NCBI GenBank assembly: GCA_030639705.1
Contig: DAOWKX010000061.1
Location: forward strand, 1 to 9,834
Direction of reading: 5' to 3'
Origin: Candidatus Aminicenantota bacterium
GTDB lineage: Bacteria > Acidobacteriota > Aminicenantia > UBA2199
Length of the DNA stretch: 9,834 nt
The notes beneath the pieces are model-generated. The model made no database searches. It worked only from the letters and a program-made list of their open reading frames with translations, and had not been told where the DNA came from. Below are positions 6,591-9,834 of this stretch, piece by piece. Both the position numbers and the translations under genes were made by a program. Within the stretch, counting starts at the first letter, position 1; each line of letters begins with the position of its first letter.

Positions 6591-6794
6591 ATGAAAATCA
6601 CCCTGAATAATAGGAAAACCTCATTCGAATCCGAAAGCCTCGCCGTAACAGAATTGTTTACTCTGATGAAATACACCTTTCCCATGATCGTGGTAAAAAT
6701 CAATGGCCTTGTGATCAAAAAAGACCGGTATGGAACCACAATCATACACGACGGTGACACAGTTGAGGCCATCCATCTAATCAGCGGTGGTTAA
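6591..6794 (+). CDS. ThiS/MoaD-like sulfur carrier protein
   Basis: This 67-residue protein has the beta-grasp ubiquitin-like pattern of ThiS: an N-terminal strand MKITLNN, a helix region around residues 18-28, IVVKINGLVIKKD (33-45), HDGDTVEAIHLISGG (53-67), and the terminal Gly-Gly. In ThiS and MoaD that Gly-Gly is adenylated by a ThiF/MoeB-type E1 and converted to a thiocarboxylate. The thiocarboxylate donates sulfur for thiamin thiazole or for the dithiolene of molybdopterin. Sequence style (VKINGLVI and the GDxVE loop) is closer to ThiS. The position, divergent from a pterin-dependent AOR, favours a cofactor role for that enzyme. No E1 enzyme is in the window. The gene lacks a recognisable ribosome site. 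Its stop overlaps the ribosome site of the phosphatase gene, implying cotranscription. Confidence 0.85.
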   Translation: MKITLNNRKTSFESESLAVTELFTLMKYTFPMIVVKINGLVIKKDRYGTTIIHDGDTVEAIHLISGG

Positions 6795-6806
6795 AGGAGA
6801 AAGAAT

Positions 6807-7988
6807 ATGATGGTTAAAAAAGTATCCCTTGCTAAAATATTCCTGTTAATAATCCTGATTTCAATTATATTTATTTCCGGTGAGGCCAGGGGAGTAAAAA
6901 ATATTATTTTCATGGTGCCTGACGGGATGACCCTATCCAATGTCACTGCCACCCGAATTTATGCCTTTGGTATCGGCCAAAAAAGACTGTATCTCGAAAC
7001 CCTTGATCAGATCGGTTACCAGACCACCCATTCATTAAACAGTATGGTTACTGATTCAGCAGCCGCTGCTTCTGCCTGGGCCTGTGGTGAAAAATTTAAT
7101 AACGGTGAAATCTCCTATCACAGTGAGACCGGGGTATCTCCGAAAACCATTCTGGAACTGGCCCGGGAATTGGGCAAGAAATCCGGTCTGGTGGCCACCT
7201 CCACCATCACCCATGCCACACCGGCTGTCTTTGCAGCTCATGTAGCTAACCGGAACTGGCAGAGTGAAATTGGCAGGCAATATATTTCTGAAAAGGATGT
7301 GAATGTTATTCTGGGTGGCGGCCTGAACATCTTCCAAACAAAAATGAAATCAGATAAGCACAGCCATCCAGTGGAGCTTATCCAACAGGCCAAGGAAAAC
7401 GGCTACACGGTTGTTTTAACCAAAAAAGAACTGGTCAACTCGAAGAAATCCGCCAAATTATTAGGATTGTTTAACCGTTCGGCTTTAACGCCTTCCTATC
7501 GAAAGGGTGAGGTGAAAAATGCGGATCAGGAACCCAGCCTGGCCGAGATGACCTCGGTTGCTCTGGAAATTTTGGAAAGAAACCCCAGGGGTTTCTTTTT
7601 ATTAGTGGAAGGCTCCCAGATAGACTGGGCCAACCATGCCAATAACCTGGAATACCAGATCAGTGAAATTCTGGAATTTGACCGGGCTGTCAAAGTGGTA
7701 CTGGACTGGGTAAACCAAAAAAAACCCCGGAAAGAAAACACCCTGATCATCATAGTATCTGATCACGGCTGCGGTGGTTTTGCCATCAAAGGACCCATGG
7801 GAAAAACCCTGACCCAACCCGGTCAGATTGTTAATGAAGGTTGGATCTGGGGAAGCCATACCGGTGAGGATACTATAATATGGAGCCAGGGACCATACTC
7901 CCGGCACCTGGGAAAAGCCATTGACAACACCGATATATTTCACATAATGAAAGCGGCCCTTTACGGTAAAAAATATCAAAAGCAATAA
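6807..7988 (+). CDS. phoA: Alkaline phosphatase (PhoA family), exported
   Basis: The 393-residue protein is a metal-dependent phosphomonoesterase. A Sec signal peptide is evident (basic MMVKKVSLAK, then a hydrophobic core to about residue 24), placing the enzyme in the periplasm or outside the cell. All expected catalytic positions can be matched to E. coli PhoA. D39 is in MVPDGM, nucleophile S84 in VTDSAAAASAW, and T138 and R149 in THATPAVFAAHVANR. E268, D273 and H277 are in EGSQIDWANH, D319-H320 in VSDHG, and H351 in GSHTGED. H136 stands where E. coli has Asp153, as in many other phosphatases of the family. Length is somewhat below PhoA (about 450 mature). It lies 12 bases after the sulfur carrier gene, with AAAGGAGA at 6793-6800. 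Two adjacent ATGs (6807, 6810) are possible starts. No Pho-box was recognised. The substrate may be a phosphate ester or polymer. Confidence 0.94.
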   Translation: MMVKKVSLAKIFLLIILISIIFISGEARGVKNIIFMVPDGMTLSNVTATRIYAFGIGQKRLYLETLDQIGYQTTHSLNSMVTDSAAAASAWACGEKFNNGEISYHSETGVSPKTILELARELGKKSGLVATSTITHATPAVFAAHVANRNWQSEIGRQYISEKDVNVILGGGLNIFQTKMKSDKHSHPVELIQQAKENGYTVVLTKKELVNSKKSAKLLGLFNRSALTPSYRKGEVKNADQEPSLAEMTSVALEILERNPRGFFLLVEGSQIDWANHANNLEYQISEILEFDRAVKVVLDWVNQKKPRKENTLIIIVSDHGCGGFAIKGPMGKTLTQPGQIVNEGWIWGSHTGEDTIIWSQGPYSRHLGKAIDNTDIFHIMKAALYGKKYQKQ

Positions 7989-8108
7989 CCAGATTTGGTT
8001 TCCGGAATTTATATAATGTACTGGTTTTGAAATAGTCTTGTTTTATTTTTTTTACTATGTCATTATTTTTTCCTGCTTAAGCTGTTTAAAAAAAGGAGGA
8101 CATTAGAT

Positions 8109-9176
8109 ATGAACCGGAAAACAGACAGGCATATTTCAAATCAAACCATTCCCAGAAGAAAATTCCTGAAACAGGCAACCATCAGCGCCATGGGAATGAT
8201 AATTGCCCATCCTTTGTGGAACAACCGAGTGTTCAGCCAGCAACCCATGAACAAAAGCAAGGTCATTCTGGTACGACACCCTCAGGTGATTGATTCCAGC
8301 GGAACAATCCAATACCCCCTCTTAAAAAAGATGCTCACCCGGGCAATCATTGAATTTACAGAAAAAACCAATTTAAAGGAGGCCTGGAGCCGATTTGTCA
8401 CTTATGGTCGACCGGTTGGACTCAAACTCAACACCCTGGGATTATCCAACATAAGAAATACCTCTCTCACCAATCACTATTCTGCCATCACCTCGGTTCT
8501 GGTGGATGAATTAAAGCAGGCAGGAAGTGCTGAAAAAGAATTGATAATCTGGGATCGCAGTGAACAGGAACTGGAAAATGCCGGTTTAACCATACAGAAA
8601 AGTCCCCGGACGGTTCGGGTGCTAGGGGCCAAAGTCAACAGGAGAAGCCATGAAACTTCGGATGAATACGATCCCAAATATTATTCTGTGGGGAATAAAA
8701 AAGTCAGGATCAGTCGAATATTAACCGATAAATGTGACACTCTGATCAGTATCCCCCTGCTCAAACACCATCAGCTGGCCGGAATTACCAGCAGCTTAAA
8801 AAGCCATTTTGGTTCCATTGACAATCCCCGGCAATTTCACTCCACCCGCTGTGTGAATCCCGGAATTCCCGAATTGAATACCATTCCGGTTATAAGAAAA
8901 AAACAGAAGCTGATTGTTGCCGATTGTCTGCTGGGTCTTTACCATGGAGGCCCCTGGTGGAATCCCCGGTATGTCTGGCCCTACGGTGGAATCGTTGTAG
9001 GCACGGACCCGGTGGCCGTGGATACAATTCTCTTAAATATAATGGATGAAAAAAGAAAATCTCAGAACCTGATACCCATTAAGCAGAGTATTCAGCAACT
9101 GAAGCTGTCTGCAAAATTGGGCCTGGGCACCTGTGATCCCAACCGGATCGATCTAAAAACCATTCAACTGAACTAA
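8109..9176 (+). CDS. Tat-exported DUF362-domain protein
   Basis: The 355-residue protein begins with a twin-arginine signal, PRRKFLK (15-21), followed by a hydrophobic segment and a likely end near VFSQQ (41-45). It therefore appears to be exported folded, which usually implies a cofactor. The body matches DUF362: LISIPLLKHHQLAGITSSLK (212-231), SHFGSID and GTDPVAVD (298-305) are characteristic blocks. DUF362 proteins have no settled biochemical role, and some carry ferredoxin-like clusters. Here there is no CxxC motif, only four separated cysteines (C209, C248, C273, C342). The start is fixed by AAGGAGG (8093-8099), 9 bases upstream. The gene follows the phosphatase by 120 bases on the same strand; the gap is T-rich and holds a TATAAT (8012-8017) without a convincing -35 box. 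No reaction is proposed. Confidence 0.85.
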   Translation: MNRKTDRHISNQTIPRRKFLKQATISAMGMIIAHPLWNNRVFSQQPMNKSKVILVRHPQVIDSSGTIQYPLLKKMLTRAIIEFTEKTNLKEAWSRFVTYGRPVGLKLNTLGLSNIRNTSLTNHYSAITSVLVDELKQAGSAEKELIIWDRSEQELENAGLTIQKSPRTVRVLGAKVNRRSHETSDEYDPKYYSVGNKKVRISRILTDKCDTLISIPLLKHHQLAGITSSLKSHFGSIDNPRQFHSTRCVNPGIPELNTIPVIRKKQKLIVADCLLGLYHGGPWWNPRYVWPYGGIVVGTDPVAVDTILLNIMDEKRKSQNLIPIKQSIQQLKLSAKLGLGTCDPNRIDLKTIQLN

Positions 9177-9297
9177 AACCGGATTTAAAGATAGTATTTT
9201 CATCTTATAGCCTTAAATATATTGATTTAACGTTGGATTTCAGCCATTCAGTTTAAACCACTGGTTTTCTCTGAACCTTTCCTCAAAATTATCGTAA

Positions 9298-9310
9298 TTT
9301 ACTAAGTAAA
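9298..9310. repeat. 13-bp palindrome TTTACTAAGTAAA before the beta-propeller gene
   Basis: TTTACT and AGTAAA are exact inverted repeats around a central A. The right arm runs into the ribosome site AAAGGAG (9308-9314) of the following gene. It could be a small operator, or chance in AT-rich DNA. The rest of 9177-9321 shows no convincing promoter or terminator. Confidence 0.4.
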
Positions 9311-9321
9311 GGAGAATAATA

Positions 9322-9834
9322 ATGAGAAAAACAATAATTTTATTATTACTTATTTTTATCATAGGCAGTATCACTCTGATTGGAAAAGTAGTTCCCTTAC
9401 CCGAACTTTTAAATCCCATCGGCATTCAAATCGATGACAGCCAGATTTACATCACCGAGGGCATTCACATTTACATCTATTCAAAAAAGGATTTCAGCCT
9501 GATAAAGAAATTTGGCAAAGAGGGGGAAGGGCCCAAAGAATTCAAACTGCTCCAGCCCGGGGGATTTCCTCTGATAATCGATGTTCAGACAGATGACATT
9601 ATTATTAACAGTCTGGCTAAAATCTCCTTTTTTAGCAAAAAAGGGGAATACCGGAGAGAAATAAAAGTGGCTGTGGGAGTTTTTAGCGGAGCCTATCAGC
9701 CTTTGGTAAACGGATTTGCGGGAATCGGATTCACTCAAGAAAACAAGACCATATATAGAACTATCCACTTAACCGATGAGAAAATGGGTAAAGTCAAAGA
9801 TGTGTACCGTATCGAACATGATTTTCAACAGGGA
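9322..9834 (+). CDS. 6-bladed beta-propeller protein, exported (3' end outside window)
   Basis: A reading frame from the ATG at 9322-9324 runs to the window edge without a stop (171 codons), so the gene is cut at its 3' end. AAAGGAG at 9308-9314 supports the start. Residues 1-21 form a hydrophobic leader (MRKTIILLLLIFIIG), which is either a signal peptide or an N-terminal anchor. After this come strand-rich blocks, IGIQIDDSQIYITEGIHIYIYS (33-54) and then KFGKEGEGPKEF (63-74). The G-E-G-P-x-E-F turn is the hallmark of secreted 6-bladed beta-propeller (NHL-like) proteins that are numerous in Bacteroidetes and Aminicenantes. A second blade follows (DDIIINSLAKISFFSKKGEY). Such proteins are thought to bind ligands or partners at the cell surface; no enzymatic role can be read. 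It lies 145 bases after the DUF362 gene on the same strand. Confidence 0.8.
   Translation, partial: MRKTIILLLLIFIIGSITLIGKVVPLPELLNPIGIQIDDSQIYITEGIHIYIYSKKDFSLIKKFGKEGEGPKEFKLLQPGGFPLIIDVQTDDIIINSLAKISFFSKKGEYRREIKVAVGVFSGAYQPLVNGFAGIGFTQENKTIYRTIHLTDEKMGKVKDVYRIEHDFQQG

Noticed and set aside
7602..7985. Minus-strand 127-codon open frame opposite the phosphatase gene
   Set aside because: It covers the catalytic-motif region of a confirmed alkaline phosphatase and shows no independent coding signal.
7987..8000. Small hairpin AACCA-GATT-TGGTT after the phosphatase stop
   Set aside because: A five-pair stem with no adjacent T-run is too weak to call a terminator.
1..9834. CRISPR array, tRNA, rRNA, riboswitch or phage genes
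   Set aside because: No regularly spaced repeats, tRNA-like cloverleaf, ribosomal RNA sequence or phage structural genes were recognised by reading both strands.

Overview
This window looks like a chromosomal segment from an anaerobic Gram-negative-type bacterium with AT-leaning DNA. The evidence is an oxygen-sensitive aldehyde:ferredoxin oxidoreductase (AOR) with its own polyferredoxin, a two-subunit [4Fe-4S] class I fumarase, Sec- and Tat-exported proteins, and clear sigma-70-type promoters. A 6-bladed beta-propeller protein of the 'GEGPKEF' type and a PadR regulator would fit an uncultured lineage such as Aminicenantes/Acidobacteriota, but that placement is a low-confidence inference.

Layout. 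1-315 (+): 3' part of a PadR-type regulator. 316-475: short gap holding a perfect 16-bp inverted repeat flanked by a 3-bp direct repeat. 476-1630 (-): FAD-dependent DAO-family amine oxidase/dehydrogenase. 1631-1815: divergent promoter region. 1816-2262 (+): Hsp20 small heat-shock protein. 2281-2314: strong terminator that can serve both strands. 2343-3783 (-): class I fumarase, alpha then beta in transcription order, overlapping by 8 bases. 3901-6470 (-): polyferredoxin followed by AOR, 2 bases apart. 6471-6590: back-to-back divergent promoters. 6591-6794 (+): ThiS/MoaD-like sulfur carrier. 6807-7988 (+): exported alkaline phosphatase. 8109-9176 (+): Tat-exported DUF362 protein. 9322-9834 (+): beta-propeller protein cut by the window edge. 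No gene-free stretch exceeds 300 bases.

How the genes may work together. The polyferredoxin and AOR form an obvious redox unit: a pterin (probably tungsten) enzyme oxidising or reducing a carbonyl/carboxyl substrate, with electrons passing through four [4Fe-4S] clusters. The divergent ubiquitin-fold protein ending in Gly-Gly is the type of sulfur donor used for molybdopterin or thiazole synthesis, so it plausibly serves cofactor assembly for the AOR. The fumarase lies downstream on the same strand with its own promoter and serves central carbon metabolism. The right-hand third is an envelope-directed set (phosphatase, DUF362 protein, beta-propeller protein), with the sulfur carrier gene tightly coupled to the phosphatase gene. 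I do not see a clear-cut new defence, mobile or RNA system. The points most worth checking are the small inverted-repeat element at 422-463 and the AOR/sulfur-carrier/phosphatase arrangement.
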